Shown piece by piece: positions 17,225 through 26,300 of a stretch of 64,000 bases of DNA. A program made the translations under genes and the position numbers. The notes below the pieces were generated by a model that ran no database searches, was not told the DNA's origin, and worked only from the letters and a program-made list of their open reading frames with translations. The stretch comes from Kamptonema formosum PCC 6407. Its GTDB lineage: Bacteria > Cyanobacteriota > Cyanobacteriia > Cyanobacteriales > Microcoleaceae. The DNA lies in the NCBI RefSeq assembly GCF_000332155.1, contig NZ_KB235903.1, positions 981,565 to 1,045,564 of the forward strand, given 5' to 3'. Position 1 is the first letter of the stretch. Each line of letters begins with the position of its first letter.

Positions 17225-17823
17225 TTTTATTTTTACCCTGTTATTTGGAAGCGGAGCTTTTCTTTACTTACTAAGTTAGGATAAAATTTACTCCTTAGCA
17301 GCAGCTAAGATCACATATTTTCAGGTCTTGGTAAGAGTCGCTGGGGGCTGGGGAGCAGCGGATGGGGAGGATCGCAGAGGGTGTGAGCATGGTATTTTGA
17401 ATAATTAACTACATCCAGCGGGTTTTGAAGCGAGGCATAATTGCGATCGCAGGGGGTAACAACTGGTAAGAATGTAAGCACAGATCGTGCGATCGCAGCA
17501 TCAGACCATGCTGGAATATTGATGAGTTCGGAATTAAGAAGCCACAATAGGCTGTAAATAAAACTAACTCAAATTGATTCTTACCACCAAGAAAACCCAC
17601 CCATAAAAGTTGAGGGTGTGACCGAAATAAGAGGAGATAATTAAATCAAAAATACCAATAAATGAAAAGCAGACTCAATAATTATTTCTTCCTTTGCCTT
17701 CTGCTATTCTAGATAACTAAATTGTTCTCCCCTTCTAGATAACGATGTTAACGTTTAATAACTATATAATGGAGTCAATAATCACTAAAGTTTAAGATAT
17801 ATAAACTTCTGGGAGTGGAACAG
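17225..17823. other. Intergenic region with divergent promoters
   Basis: About 600 bp between the diguanylate cyclase (-) and the glycosyltransferase (+). It contains several HIP1 or half-HIP1 sites and A/T-rich sequence. Short reading frames here look like noise. The stretch before 17811 is the likely promoter of the glycosyltransferase; no operator or RNA structure is clear to me. Confidence 0.4.
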
Positions 17824-19011
17824 ATGAAGATTTTGGTATTGGCATGGGAGTTTCCGCCCCGAATTGTGGGTGGGATAGCTCGTCATGTAGCGGAATTGTA
17901 TCCTGAGTTAGTCAAGTTAGGGCATGAAGTTCACTTGATTACTGTAGAGTTTGGTCAAGCGCCCATGTACGAGGTGGTGGAAGGAGTACGGGTGCATCGA
18001 GTACCAGTATGGCCAGCTCATGATTTTTTCCACTGGGTTGTCAACATGAACGAAAGCATGGGACATCATGGCGGGAAACTGATGCTCGAAGAAGGGCCTT
18101 TCAATCTAATTCACGCTCATGACTGGCTAGTGGGAGATGCTGCGATCGCCCTAAAGCACACTTTTAAAGTACCCCTGATTACGACTATACACGCAACGGA
18201 ATATGGACGGCATAACGGTCTTCATGCCAACGAACACCGCTACATCAGCGGTAAGGAAAATGACTTAGCCTACAATGCTTGGCGGGTAATTGTCTGTAGC
18301 GAATATATGCGACGGGAAGTAGAACGGGTATTAGCTACTCCTTGGAATAAAATAGAAGTTATTTACAACGGCATTCGTGCTGAGAAAAAACCTCGCTGGA
18401 GCGATTTTGACGCTTTAAACTTCCGACGTAAATTTGCTCACGATCACGAAAAAATAGTTTACTATGTTGGTCGAATGACCTACGAAAAGGGTATTTCGGT
18501 ATTACTGAATGCGGCTCCGATGGTACTATGGGCAACGGGAGGCAATACCAAGTTTATAATTATTGGTGGCGGTCATACGGAACACTTAAAACATCAAGCT
18601 TGGGAATTAGGAATTTGGCACAATTGTTTGTTTACGGGATTTATGTTTGAGGAATATCTCGATAAATTTCAAACGGTGGCTGACTGTGCGGTTTTTCCGA
18701 GTTTATACGAACCTTTTGGAATTGTAGCGCTAGAAAGTTTTGCAGCGCGAGTACCTGTGGTAGTTTCTGATACGGGGGGACTTCCAGAGGTGGTACAACA
18801 CACGAAGACGGGGGTGGTTACTCACACTAATAATCCACATTCTTTAGCTTGGGGGATTTTGGAAGTGTTAAAAAATCCTGGCTATGCACAGTGGTTGGTT
18901 GACAATGCTTATGAAGATTTGGAACGGCGATTTAGTTGGCCGAAGCTGGCTAAGGAAACTGAATGGGTTTATAAGCGAGTGGTTGAAGAGCGATCGCAAG
19001 TAAGCTGGTAA
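17824..19011 (+). CDS. GT4-family glycosyltransferase
   Basis: 395 aa from ATG at 17824, chosen because GGGAG lies eight bases upstream; the GTG at 17815 overlaps that sequence. N-terminal Rossmann part: MKILVLAWEFPPRIVGGIARHV and HAHDWLVGDAA. C-terminal part: YVGRMTYEKGISVLLNA and the nucleotide-sugar-binding ExxxxxxxE block PSLYEPFGIVALES. It resembles the glycogen synthase/WsaF-like GT4 enzymes of cyanobacteria; donor and acceptor cannot be read from sequence. It stands as a single gene, convergent with the cysteine desulfurase. Confidence 0.88.
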   Translation: MKILVLAWEFPPRIVGGIARHVAELYPELVKLGHEVHLITVEFGQAPMYEVVEGVRVHRVPVWPAHDFFHWVVNMNESMGHHGGKLMLEEGPFNLIHAHDWLVGDAAIALKHTFKVPLITTIHATEYGRHNGLHANEHRYISGKENDLAYNAWRVIVCSEYMRREVERVLATPWNKIEVIYNGIRAEKKPRWSDFDALNFRRKFAHDHEKIVYYVGRMTYEKGISVLLNAAPMVLWATGGNTKFIIIGGGHTEHLKHQAWELGIWHNCLFTGFMFEEYLDKFQTVADCAVFPSLYEPFGIVALESFAARVPVVVSDTGGLPEVVQHTKTGVVTHTNNPHSLAWGILEVLKNPGYAQWLVDNAYEDLERRFSWPKLAKETEWVYKRVVEERSQVSW

Positions 19012-19017
19012 TAGAAC

Positions 19018-19340
19018 TAGGGGCTAGGGGCTAGGGGCTAGGGGCTAGGGGAAGAGAGGGGGAGCGGGGGAGCGGGGGAGATGGGGAGCAGGGGAGCAGG
19101 GGAGCAGGGGAGCAGGGGAGATGGGGGAGATGGGGGAGATGGGTAATTAGCTATTAGCTATTAGCTATTAGCATGGGGTTCCAGAAACCGGGTTTTTGAG
19201 ACAATCTGTGGGTAACAACGAAGTATTTTCGTGAAAAACCCGGTTTCTTTGGTTGGGTGTGTAAGTCCTAGTAAGTTCCCTCTCCGTCTTCCCTCCTTCC
19301 TCTTCCCTAGCCCCTAGCCCGTAGCCCCTAGCCCCTTCTT
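19018..19340. repeat. Inverted heptamer arrays around a CCGGGTTT palindrome
   Basis: GGGGCTA units (19018-19050), GGGGGAGC and GGGGAGCA units (19060-19115), GGGGGAGAT units (19115-19143), TTAGCTA units (19147-19172), then the inverted repeat 19182-19252, and finally the reverse-orientation CCCTAGCCCC units (19303-19336). It lies between two convergent genes, like the blocks at 2827-3055 and 4564-4925. Confidence 0.75.
19182..19252. repeat. AGAAACCGGGTTTTT inverted repeat
   Basis: Left arm CCAGAAACCGGGTTTTT and right arm AAAAACCCGGTTTCTTTGG pair over about 17 bp with a 37-nt loop. It is the second member of the family found at 1513-1592. Confidence 0.75.
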
Positions 19341-19385
19341 CTATTACCAATTACCAACATTAAATCGGTTGAAGCGATCGCGAAA

Positions 19386-20555
19386 CTAAACTTCCGCAAC
19401 TGCTACTTTTCTTAGCGAATTAATAGTTGCTACACAGTGCTTAGCTACGGTATCAATTTCTTCGACGGTGCTAAATCTACCAATACCGAACCGTAGGGAA
19501 GCATAAGCCAACTTTTCCTTTCGCCCGATTGCTTCCAAGACATGAGAAGGCGCGATTTTAGCGGAAGTGCAAGCCGAACCCGAAGAAACAGCGACAATAG
19601 GTTGTACTCCTAGTAGCAGCGCTTGACCATCAACTCCATCTACACTGATATTAAGATTTCCAGGCAAGCGGTGAATGGGATGACCATTAATAACAATGTC
19701 GCCCAAGGGAGATAAATAGTCCCACAACCTTTGACGCAAATTTGTCACCCGTTCCACTTCTAAGTCCATTTCGGAAATGGCCAGTTCTACGGCTTTGGCA
19801 AATCCGACAATTTGAGGGGTATAGAGCGTACCAGAACGCATTCCCCGTTCGTGTCCGCCGCCGTGCATTTGCGCTGCAAGCTGAACTCTGGGATGGCGAC
19901 GGCGGACATAAAGAGCGCCGATGCCTTTTGGGCCGTAAATTTTGTGCGCTGTCAAGGACATTAAATCAATTTTCAATGCCTCGACATTGAGTGGAATTTT
20001 GCCGATCGCTTGGGCTGCGTCTGTATGGAAAAAGACATCTGCACCGCGACAGATGGCGGCAATTTCTCCGATCGGCTGGATTACTCCAATTTCATTATTA
20101 GCAGCCATCACCGAGACTAAAATCGTGTCGGCGCGAATACATCTTGCTAAATTGCCTAAGTCGATCAGTCCGTCACTTTGGACGGGGAGAAAAGTGATTT
20201 CAAATCCCAATTTTTCTAAATAATGACAGGGATCGAGTACCGCATTGTGTTCGGTTGCTACCGTGATGATGTGTCGCCCTTTGTTGCAATAAGCTTCGGC
20301 TATGCCTTTGACCGCTAAATTGTTCGCTTCGGTTGCGCCGGAAGTGAAGACAATTTCTTCGGGTGAGGCATTGATGGCATCTGCGATCGCTTGCCGGGAC
20401 TGTTTGACTGCCGCTTCTGCTTCCCAACCATAGGTATGATTGATGCTAGCGGGGTTGCCGAAGTGTTCCCGGAAATAGGGGAGCATGGCAGCGAGTACCC
20501 GTTCGTCGATCGGGGTTGTCGCGTGGTTGTCTAGGTAGATAGGGCGTTGAGACAT
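19386..20555 (-). CDS. Cysteine desulfurase, NifS/IscS type
   Basis: 389 aa. PLP-binding Lys205 sits in SLTAHKIYGPKG, the catalytic Cys329 in SSGSACTSAK, and His103/Asp178 regions (TEHNAVLDP, FHTDAAQAIG) are conserved. The enzyme takes sulfur from cysteine as a persulfide for Fe-S clusters and thiolation of tRNA. It starts MSQRPIYLDNHATTP, typical of cyanobacterial IscS-like proteins. Without neighbours such as iscU or nif genes it is best called a housekeeping desulfurase. Confidence 0.94.
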   Translation of the reverse strand: MSQRPIYLDNHATTPIDERVLAAMLPYFREHFGNPASINHTYGWEAEAAVKQSRQAIADAINASPEEIVFTSGATEANNLAVKGIAEAYCNKGRHIITVATEHNAVLDPCHYLEKLGFEITFLPVQSDGLIDLGNLARCIRADTILVSVMAANNEIGVIQPIGEIAAICRGADVFFHTDAAQAIGKIPLNVEALKIDLMSLTAHKIYGPKGIGALYVRRRHPRVQLAAQMHGGGHERGMRSGTLYTPQIVGFAKAVELAISEMDLEVERVTNLRQRLWDYLSPLGDIVINGHPIHRLPGNLNISVDGVDGQALLLGVQPIVAVSSGSACTSAKIAPSHVLEAIGRKEKLAYASLRFGIGRFSTVEEIDTVAKHCVATINSLRKVAVAEV

Positions 20556-20759
20556 AGTAGAAGAAAATTGGGCAACTGGGCTGGCGATCGCTTATTTAGG
20601 CAACTGAGTTGTCAACTTGGTCGTTCCAGTGTAGCGTTCCTATAGCTGCAACTTAGATATTAGAGTATAGTAGCCAATTATTAAAGTTACGAGCAAGGTG
20701 TTAAATTATTCTATACCAGCGTCAGCACCTACAACTAAAATTAATAGCTAAAATTATTT

Positions 20760-21410
20760 ATGCGACCTGATATCCAGGGATTGGAAATTACTAAGGGTGA
20801 ACTCAAGCGGCTCAGTGGTGTAGGGACAGACCGTACCTACAGACCACCTGCGATCCGTAAGTTTGTCACTGAAGGGTTGAAAACTTTGGCTGTTATTGCT
20901 TTGGTTGCCATTAGTTGTTTGCTGCTGTTGCTAATTTTTCCGAGATACTATTTGTTATTAATTTCTGTCCATTTCGCGGCGGCTCTGGCTTTAATAGTTG
21001 ATGACTTTTGGAAAATTTGGTTGAGTAGCAGGAATAAACATCTGGTTAATCTTTTTGATGATGTGGACAGATATAATGCTATTATTAAAGCTATAGAAGT
21101 TAATGACAACATAGAAGAAGCTGGCAATCACAAGGTAACTATTCGCAATCGCGAGCAAGTTATTGAAGCCTTGTATCTGATCAGAGAAGATTTGGTTAGA
21201 GCTTTAAAAACCGAGAGGATTCTCAGGGAAAATAAAAAATTTGTAGCTGGTCATTCTGATATGTTTGATACTAATTTTCGAGCTTTGACTGCCTTGCAAA
21301 TTAACGATCGGGCGAGCGAGCAAGGGCGGTTGTTAAATGAAGCTTTGCAGATTGCCGTAGGCGTACAGGAGGAAATGAAGAAATTACAGGAGAGACACGC
21401 TAGTACTTAA
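20760..21410 (+). CDS. Membrane protein of unknown function
   Basis: 216 aa. A basic N-terminus (1-40) is followed by two hydrophobic helices at about 41-60 (LAVIALVAISCLLLLLIF) and 64-80, then about 130 residues of charged helix with coiled-coil character (REQVIEALYLIREDLVRALKTERILREN). This looks like a membrane-anchored cytoplasmic helical protein. I do not recognise the family. Confidence 0.65.
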   Translation: MRPDIQGLEITKGELKRLSGVGTDRTYRPPAIRKFVTEGLKTLAVIALVAISCLLLLLIFPRYYLLLISVHFAAALALIVDDFWKIWLSSRNKHLVNLFDDVDRYNAIIKAIEVNDNIEEAGNHKVTIRNREQVIEALYLIREDLVRALKTERILRENKKFVAGHSDMFDTNFRALTALQINDRASEQGRLLNEALQIAVGVQEEMKKLQERHAST

Positions 21411-21710
21411 AGCCGCCAGGGATTTTAACCGCTGTCGAACTGTGATTTAAGACCAAAAATAATAATTTTCATCTTCAACCCAGTTAGGGCGAGGCAAGCC
21501 AAATTTATCTTCCAAAACCATTTCTATTGGACGCTGCGAATCTGATTGTTCGGTGCGCCAACTCTCCTAGCAATTTATTCTCATTTTAATTTAATTTTAA
21601 TTAAGCATATTTACTCAGTGACATTCGTTTGACTTTTTTAACCTGTCACGAATGGGTAGAGGGTGTAGGAGTATGCAGATTAAAGCTGATTAGCTTATGC
21701 TAGAGTCACT
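21411..21710. other. Intergenic region before the cyclase gene
   Basis: 300 bp. On the minus strand 21447-21566 an open frame of 39 codons ends MVLEDKFGLPRPNWVEDENY then YFWS and a stop. It looks like the C-terminus of a lost protein (preceded by an in-frame stop, no start in context). The rest is A/T-rich and probably holds the cyclase promoter. Confidence 0.35.
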
Positions 21711-23714
21711 ATGCTTGGTAAATCAAGGATGCCCTTATCACCTGGACTTTTCAGAAAAATTCCCCTACAAATACTGCTAATTATTCCCTTTGTTGTCCAA
21801 ACAGTTGGAGCAGTAGCTGTTGTTGGTTATCTTTCTTATAGAAACGGTCAAAAAGCAGTAAATGATGTAGCTACTCAGTTGCGGAATGATATTAGCGATC
21901 GCATCAAGGAAAATCTAACCGATCTGGTTGCTATTCCCTTTCAATCCTTTGAAAACTATGATGCAGCCCTGAGCCAAAACCGCATCGATCTTAATAATGG
22001 GAGAGACGTAGAGAAGTTTCTATGGCGACAACTCCCAGCCTTTCCCCTTGTTGCTGCCGCAGCTTTTGTTACCCCCAATCAGGAGTTTTTTGCTGGTGAG
22101 CGGCAGGATGATGGCGAGATCGTCATCCGTACTTCGGAGATAGAAAATAACCACACTTTGACGACCTATACCGTTAGTCCAGGAGGGGAACGCCGGGAAA
22201 TTACCAACGCCGGGAAACCTAACTTTGACCCCCGTAACCGCCCCTACTATAAAATTCCCGTCCAGAAAAAGCAAGCTGTTTGGGCAAAACTGTATCCTCA
22301 CATTACAGGTAAATACCTATACATTGCGGCTGGCAAACCCATATATACCAATAGTGGAGCTCTCCAAGGAGTGTGGATGACAAGCTTAAATCTGGTAATG
22401 TTTGGGGATTTTTTAAGTAAACTCAAAATCGGTAAAACTGGGCAAAGTTTTATTCTGGAACGTTCTGGAGAAATGATTGCCACCTCTACAGGGGAAAAGC
22501 CCTTTCAATATTACCCAGACAAGGTTGTTCAACTGCCAGAGCAAAGAATTGAACGACTCAAGGTTGTCAATAGTAGCAATGCCATCACCCAAAAAGCGAG
22601 TCAAGCTTTGCTAGATCAGTTTCGTGATTTTCAAAATATCCAAGCATCTCATCAACTTAAATTTACTGTGGATGGTAAAAATTATTTCGTCCGAGTCGAT
22701 CCTTTTCGAGATAGTAAAGGTATTGAGTGGTTGGTGGTGGTGACTATTCCAGAAGCAGACTTTATGAATCAGATTAATGCCAATACTCAGACTACAATCC
22801 TGCTCTGTTTAGCAACTTTGATTTTGGCAATTTTGTTGGGTATCCTGACCGCTCGCCGGATTATCCGTCCTGTGGAGCGGATCACCACTGCCTCGGAAGC
22901 GATCGCTAGAGGCAATCTCAACCAACAAGTGGAGGTTAGTTCCATCGTTGAACTTGGCAAATTAGCCAACGTTTTTAACGGCATGACCAGACAACTGAAG
23001 GATTCTCTCGATGCCCTCCATTTGGCAAATGAAGAGTTGGAAGCTAGAGTGGAGCGAAGAACTGGAGAACTGCGCCAAGAAAAAGAAAGGTCAGAACAGT
23101 TACTTTTAAATATTTTGCCTGCGGAAATTGCCGATCGCCTCATGCGGACTAATGAATCCCCTGCTGAACATTTTGAAGAAGCCACAATTTTGTTTGCGGA
23201 TATCGTAGGTTTTACTGGGATCTCGGCCCGGATAGAGCCGATGCAATTGGTAACAGGTTTGAACCAAATTTTCTCTGCTTTCGATCAACTCACTGAAAAG
23301 TATGGCTTAGAGAAAATTAAAACTATTGGGGATGCCTACATGGTAGTTGGTGGTTTACCCGTTTCTCGAGCAGATCATGCCGATGCGATCGCCAACATGG
23401 CCTTGGATATGCACGCCTATATGCAAGACGTGGAGCATATTTTTGGGGAATCTCTACAAATTCGGATCGGGATTAATACGGGTCCTGTAATTGCGGGAGT
23501 AATTGGGATTAAGAAATTTATCTATGACCTCTGGGGTGATGCGGTGAATGTCGCCTCAAGGATGGAATCTCACGGTAAGCCTGGATACATTCAAGTCACC
23601 GATGCGACTTATCACAAATTACAGAATAAATACTTACTAGAACCAAGGGGCGCGATCGAAGTCAAGGGAAGAGGAGAAATGATGACCTATTGGCTTTTGG
23701 GTCGGCGAGTATGA
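21711..23714 (+). CDS. Membrane-bound class III adenylate cyclase (Cache-HAMP-cyclase)
   Basis: 667 aa. A membrane helix at about 18-43, a large extracytoplasmic double-Cache-like sensor (44-358, with PYYKIPVQKKQAVWAKLY), a second helix (360-381), HAMP (382-435), a coiled coil, and the cyclase domain (485-667). Metal ligands Asp497 (FADIVGFT) and Asp541 (GDAYM), adenine-selecting Lys in EKIKTIG and Asp606 (YDLWGD), and Asn613/Arg617 are all present, so it should make cAMP as an active homodimer. Its ligand is unknown. The stop codon overlaps the ATG of a phosphatase remnant (ATGA). Confidence 0.92.
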   Translation: MLGKSRMPLSPGLFRKIPLQILLIIPFVVQTVGAVAVVGYLSYRNGQKAVNDVATQLRNDISDRIKENLTDLVAIPFQSFENYDAALSQNRIDLNNGRDVEKFLWRQLPAFPLVAAAAFVTPNQEFFAGERQDDGEIVIRTSEIENNHTLTTYTVSPGGERREITNAGKPNFDPRNRPYYKIPVQKKQAVWAKLYPHITGKYLYIAAGKPIYTNSGALQGVWMTSLNLVMFGDFLSKLKIGKTGQSFILERSGEMIATSTGEKPFQYYPDKVVQLPEQRIERLKVVNSSNAITQKASQALLDQFRDFQNIQASHQLKFTVDGKNYFVRVDPFRDSKGIEWLVVVTIPEADFMNQINANTQTTILLCLATLILAILLGILTARRIIRPVERITTASEAIARGNLNQQVEVSSIVELGKLANVFNGMTRQLKDSLDALHLANEELEARVERRTGELRQEKERSEQLLLNILPAEIADRLMRTNESPAEHFEEATILFADIVGFTGISARIEPMQLVTGLNQIFSAFDQLTEKYGLEKIKTIGDAYMVVGGLPVSRADHADAIANMALDMHAYMQDVEHIFGESLQIRIGINTGPVIAGVIGIKKFIYDLWGDAVNVASRMESHGKPGYIQVTDATYHKLQNKYLLEPRGAIEVKGRGEMMTYWLLGRRV

Positions 23715-24105
23715 CTGTCCTTAAAGATCGCGCTCTGAGTTTGAGCAGTCAACATGAAGAGGTAATAGAGTTGTGCGAGCTGACGGTGAAGTACAATTAA
23801 TTGATACAATGGAGTTAAGATTTCCCTTGGGACTGGAAGCTGAAATTGCAGATTTAGTTGCCTCAACTACCATAGAGTTAAATTTAGATGATGTAGTTGT
23901 ACTTTACACTGACGGGATTACTGAAGCTATTGATATTAATAAAGTACAATACGGTTTAGAGCGGCTGGTAGAAATCATTAAACAAAACCGCCAGCTTTCA
24001 GCTAGTGAAATTAAGGAAACCGCGATCGCGGACGTTAAGCGCCATATCGGTGAGCAAAAGGTGTATGATGACATCACTTTAGTTGTCCTCAAACAAAAGT
24101 ATTAA
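23711..24105 (+). pseudogene. C-terminal remnant of a SpoIIE/RsbU-type PP2C phosphatase, frameshifted
   Basis: Starting from an ATG overlapping the cyclase stop, one frame reads SSQHEEVIEL. Near 23771 the homologous sequence continues in another frame as VRADGEVQLIDT, LRFPLGLEAEIADLV, LNLDDVVVLYTDGITEA and YDDITLVVLKQK. Together this matches the last about 120 residues of cyanobacterial GAF-PP2C phosphatases, but the metal-binding N-terminal half is absent. It is therefore a broken gene placed just behind the cyclase, probably after a deletion that removed its sensor part. An N-terminally trimmed protein of 110 aa could still be made from the GTG at 23773. Confidence 0.75.
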
Positions 24106-24124
24106 AATTACTAGCAAAATCGCT

Positions 24125-25447
24125 ATGACCGCCAAACCTAAAATTATAGTCCTCGATGACGATCCCACAGGTTCCCAAACTGTTCACAGTTGTCTGTTGC
24201 TAACCCGCTGGGACGTGGATACCCTAAAGTTAGGACTGGAGGACGAGTCTCCCATTTTCTTCATCCTCACAAATACCAGAGCTTTACCCGCAGCACAAGC
24301 GGCTGCTGTCACCCGCGAAGTGTGTCGCAACTTGAAAGATGCGATCGCAAATACCCCCCAAACCGCAGGTTTCTTAATAGTCAGCCGTTCTGACTCCACC
24401 CTCCGGGGCCATTATCCCATAGAAACGGACGTAATCGCCGAAGAACTTGGCCCTTTTGACGCTCATTTCTTAGTTCCCGCCTTCTTTGAAGGCGGCCGAA
24501 TTACCCGCGATAGCGTTCATTATCTGATAATTAATGGCATTGAAACACCCGTAGAACAAACAGAATTTGCCCGTGATTCCGTCTTTGGGTACAAACATAG
24601 TTATTTGCCAGAATATGTAGCAGAAAAAACCCAAAATCGGATTTCGGCTGAAAGTGTAGAGCGATTTTTGCTAGCAGACATTCGCGCTGGAAGTTTGGAA
24701 CGATTGCTAAATTTAACTGGTAACAAATGCGGAGTTGTTGACGGCGAAAATCAAGCCGATTTTAACCGTTTTGCAGCAGATATCCTGACAGCAGCAAACC
24801 AAGGTAAACGCTTTTTATTCCGCAGCGGTGCTAGTATTTTAACATCGCTAGCCGACCTCGGCCCGCAGCCAATAGCAGCCGAAAATATGGCACAATACGT
24901 GCGTGGTGGTAAACCTGGTGCAGTAATAGTTGGCTCTCACGTTAAAAAAACAACCGAACAATTAGAAAAATTACTGCAAGAACCAGGAACAGCTAGCATT
25001 GAAATTGATGTCGCCCATTTGTTAGAAGATTCGCCAGCACAACGAGCAACACTCCTAAAAAATACTCTCGAAAATGTTCATGCCGTTCGTGCTGTAGGTA
25101 AAACTCCCGTAGTTTATACTAGCCGTCAAGAACTTACCTTTGATAGCGTACAAGTACGCTTAGATTTCGGTGCTGCTGTTTCAGCTTTATTGATGGATAT
25201 AGTGCGAGGCTTACCTTCAGATATCGGGTTTTTAATTAGCAAAGGAGGCATTACTTCTAACGACGTTCTCAGCACAGGTTTATCCCTGACATCAGCACGA
25301 TTACTAGGTCAAATTTTAGCAGGTTGTTCAGTAGTACGGACAGCAGCAGATCATCCTCTCTTTCCCTATTTACCAGTAGTATTATTTCCCGGCAATGTCG
25401 GGGATGCAGATGCTTTAGCCACAGTTTATCGGCGGTTAAGTAAATAG
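24125..25447 (+). CDS. Four-carbon acid sugar kinase family protein (DUF1537, OtnK-like)
   Basis: 440 aa from ATG at 24125 (MTAKPKIIVLDDDPTGSQTVHS), the canonical DUF1537 N-terminus. Family landmarks: SRSDSTLRGHYP (substrate loop), VDGENQADFN, VIVGSHVKKTTEQL and the C-terminal nucleotide-binding KGGITSNDV and FPGNVGDADAL. Enzymes of this family phosphorylate four-carbon sugar acids such as threonate. The longer frame starting at 24083 overlaps the phosphatase remnant and lacks support. It stands alone. Confidence 0.9.
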   Translation: MTAKPKIIVLDDDPTGSQTVHSCLLLTRWDVDTLKLGLEDESPIFFILTNTRALPAAQAAAVTREVCRNLKDAIANTPQTAGFLIVSRSDSTLRGHYPIETDVIAEELGPFDAHFLVPAFFEGGRITRDSVHYLIINGIETPVEQTEFARDSVFGYKHSYLPEYVAEKTQNRISAESVERFLLADIRAGSLERLLNLTGNKCGVVDGENQADFNRFAADILTAANQGKRFLFRSGASILTSLADLGPQPIAAENMAQYVRGGKPGAVIVGSHVKKTTEQLEKLLQEPGTASIEIDVAHLLEDSPAQRATLLKNTLENVHAVRAVGKTPVVYTSRQELTFDSVQVRLDFGAAVSALLMDIVRGLPSDIGFLISKGGITSNDVLSTGLSLTSARLLGQILAGCSVVRTAADHPLFPYLPVVLFPGNVGDADALATVYRRLSK

Positions 25448-25478
25448 CTAGTTGGGCGGTAATTGCCGCCCTGGAAAA

Positions 25479-25697
25479 TTATGTTTGAGCAGTGGATTCT
25501 TGTTGCTGTGCTGCCAGACGTGCCGCTCTTCTTTGATAATAAGCTCCCAGAGTGCTGTTCTGAATATCAGCTTCTAAACGAGCGTTTAGTTCATCCAATT
25601 CGGCAATAAGAACATCCCAGCGTTTCACGATTTCGCGTAAATTAGCCACAGAACGTGCTCTAGTCTCAGCATCCGGTATTCTCAGTTCATTACTCAT
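25479..25697 (-). CDS. Small coiled-coil protein B2 of a duplicated two-gene unit
   Basis: 72 aa from the ATG that forms an ATGA overlap with the stop of the upstream gene; a GGA ribosome-binding sequence lies eight bases ahead. The sequence is helical (VANLREIVKRWDVLIAELDEL) with an Ala/Gln-rich tail. It is the counterpart of the 61-aa protein at 8441-8626: same gene order, same overlap, similar R-x-x-x-N-L-R core followed by Trp and a charged helix. Confidence 0.65.
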   Translation of the reverse strand: MSNELRIPDAETRARSVANLREIVKRWDVLIAELDELNARLEADIQNSTLGAYYQRRAARLAAQQQESTAQT

Positions 25698-26038
25698 GGT
25701 AAATTCCAATTCCTCTTAATTTCTTGGACACTTGCTAATGTAGCATCAGCTACAGCCTGAGCCTCATTTATAGACCGGGCTATGATATCTAGGCTATCAC
25801 GAGAAGCTACAGGTTGAGATTCATAGATTCGCCGCAAAGTGACATAAAAACGTGAATAGTAAGTGTCTGCTCGTTCTCGGATACTTTGAAGTTCGTCTAA
25901 TTCATGGACTGTGGCCTCTGTTTCGCCATACTCAGCCAGCATAACAAACACTGTTGCAGTTGCTTCGTCTATGCGTTCTAAGAGTTGTCGCTGTAAAGTG
26001 AAAACAGTCGTGATGATCTCGTCTGGTAACTTGGCCAT
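25694..26038 (-). CDS. Small helical protein A2 of a duplicated two-gene unit
   Basis: 114 aa from ATG at 26038, chosen to match the MAKLP start of its paralogue at 8103; an ATG three codons earlier (26047) is possible. Shared positions include MAKLP-x-EI, L-x-RQLLE-x-I, YGETEATV, LDEL and the EIKRNW tail. All-helical, no known domain. Translationally coupled to the downstream small gene. Confidence 0.75.
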   Translation of the reverse strand: MAKLPDEIITTVFTLQRQLLERIDEATATVFVMLAEYGETEATVHELDELQSIRERADTYYSRFYVTLRRIYESQPVASRDSLDIIARSINEAQAVADATLASVQEIKRNWNLP

Positions 26039-26144
26039 AATTCCCATCTAAGTTAACATGAGTTCTGTCAAATAGGCAGAATATCACACCGATCCTACTT
26101 TAGGAGAATATTGAGATTGTTTAGTTGCGGTCATAACCACAGGC

Positions 26145-26236
26145 AACTGGTAATAAGAGGTAATATAAAGCAGCATCTTTAGATTGCTTCGATTGGCTGG
26201 CAATGACAGATAACTGGCAATCAGAGGTAATATAAA
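26145..26236. repeat. 25-nt direct repeats flanking a half REP palindrome
   Basis: AACTGGTAATAAGAGGTAAT at 26145 (25 nt to 26169) recurs at 26212-26236 with two or three changes. Between them, 26182-26210 reads GATTGCTTCGATTGGCTGG then CAATGACAG, a degenerate right arm of the REP element seen intact at 4745 and 30244. Confidence 0.6.
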
Positions 26237-26300
26237 CAGGTTTTAATTCCTAATTAAGTTAATATTGATAGTCAACCTTACCTAAAATCAGACCAGTCCC

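Noticed and set aside
17311-17600. Small minus-strand frames upstream of the glycosyltransferase
   Set aside because: No start context, no recognisable sequence, and they include HIP1 and A/T-rich spacer DNA.
22787-23185. Antisense frame in the adenylate cyclase gene
   Set aside because: Shadow of the HAMP/cyclase coding sequence, with no ribosome-binding sequence and no protein-like motif.
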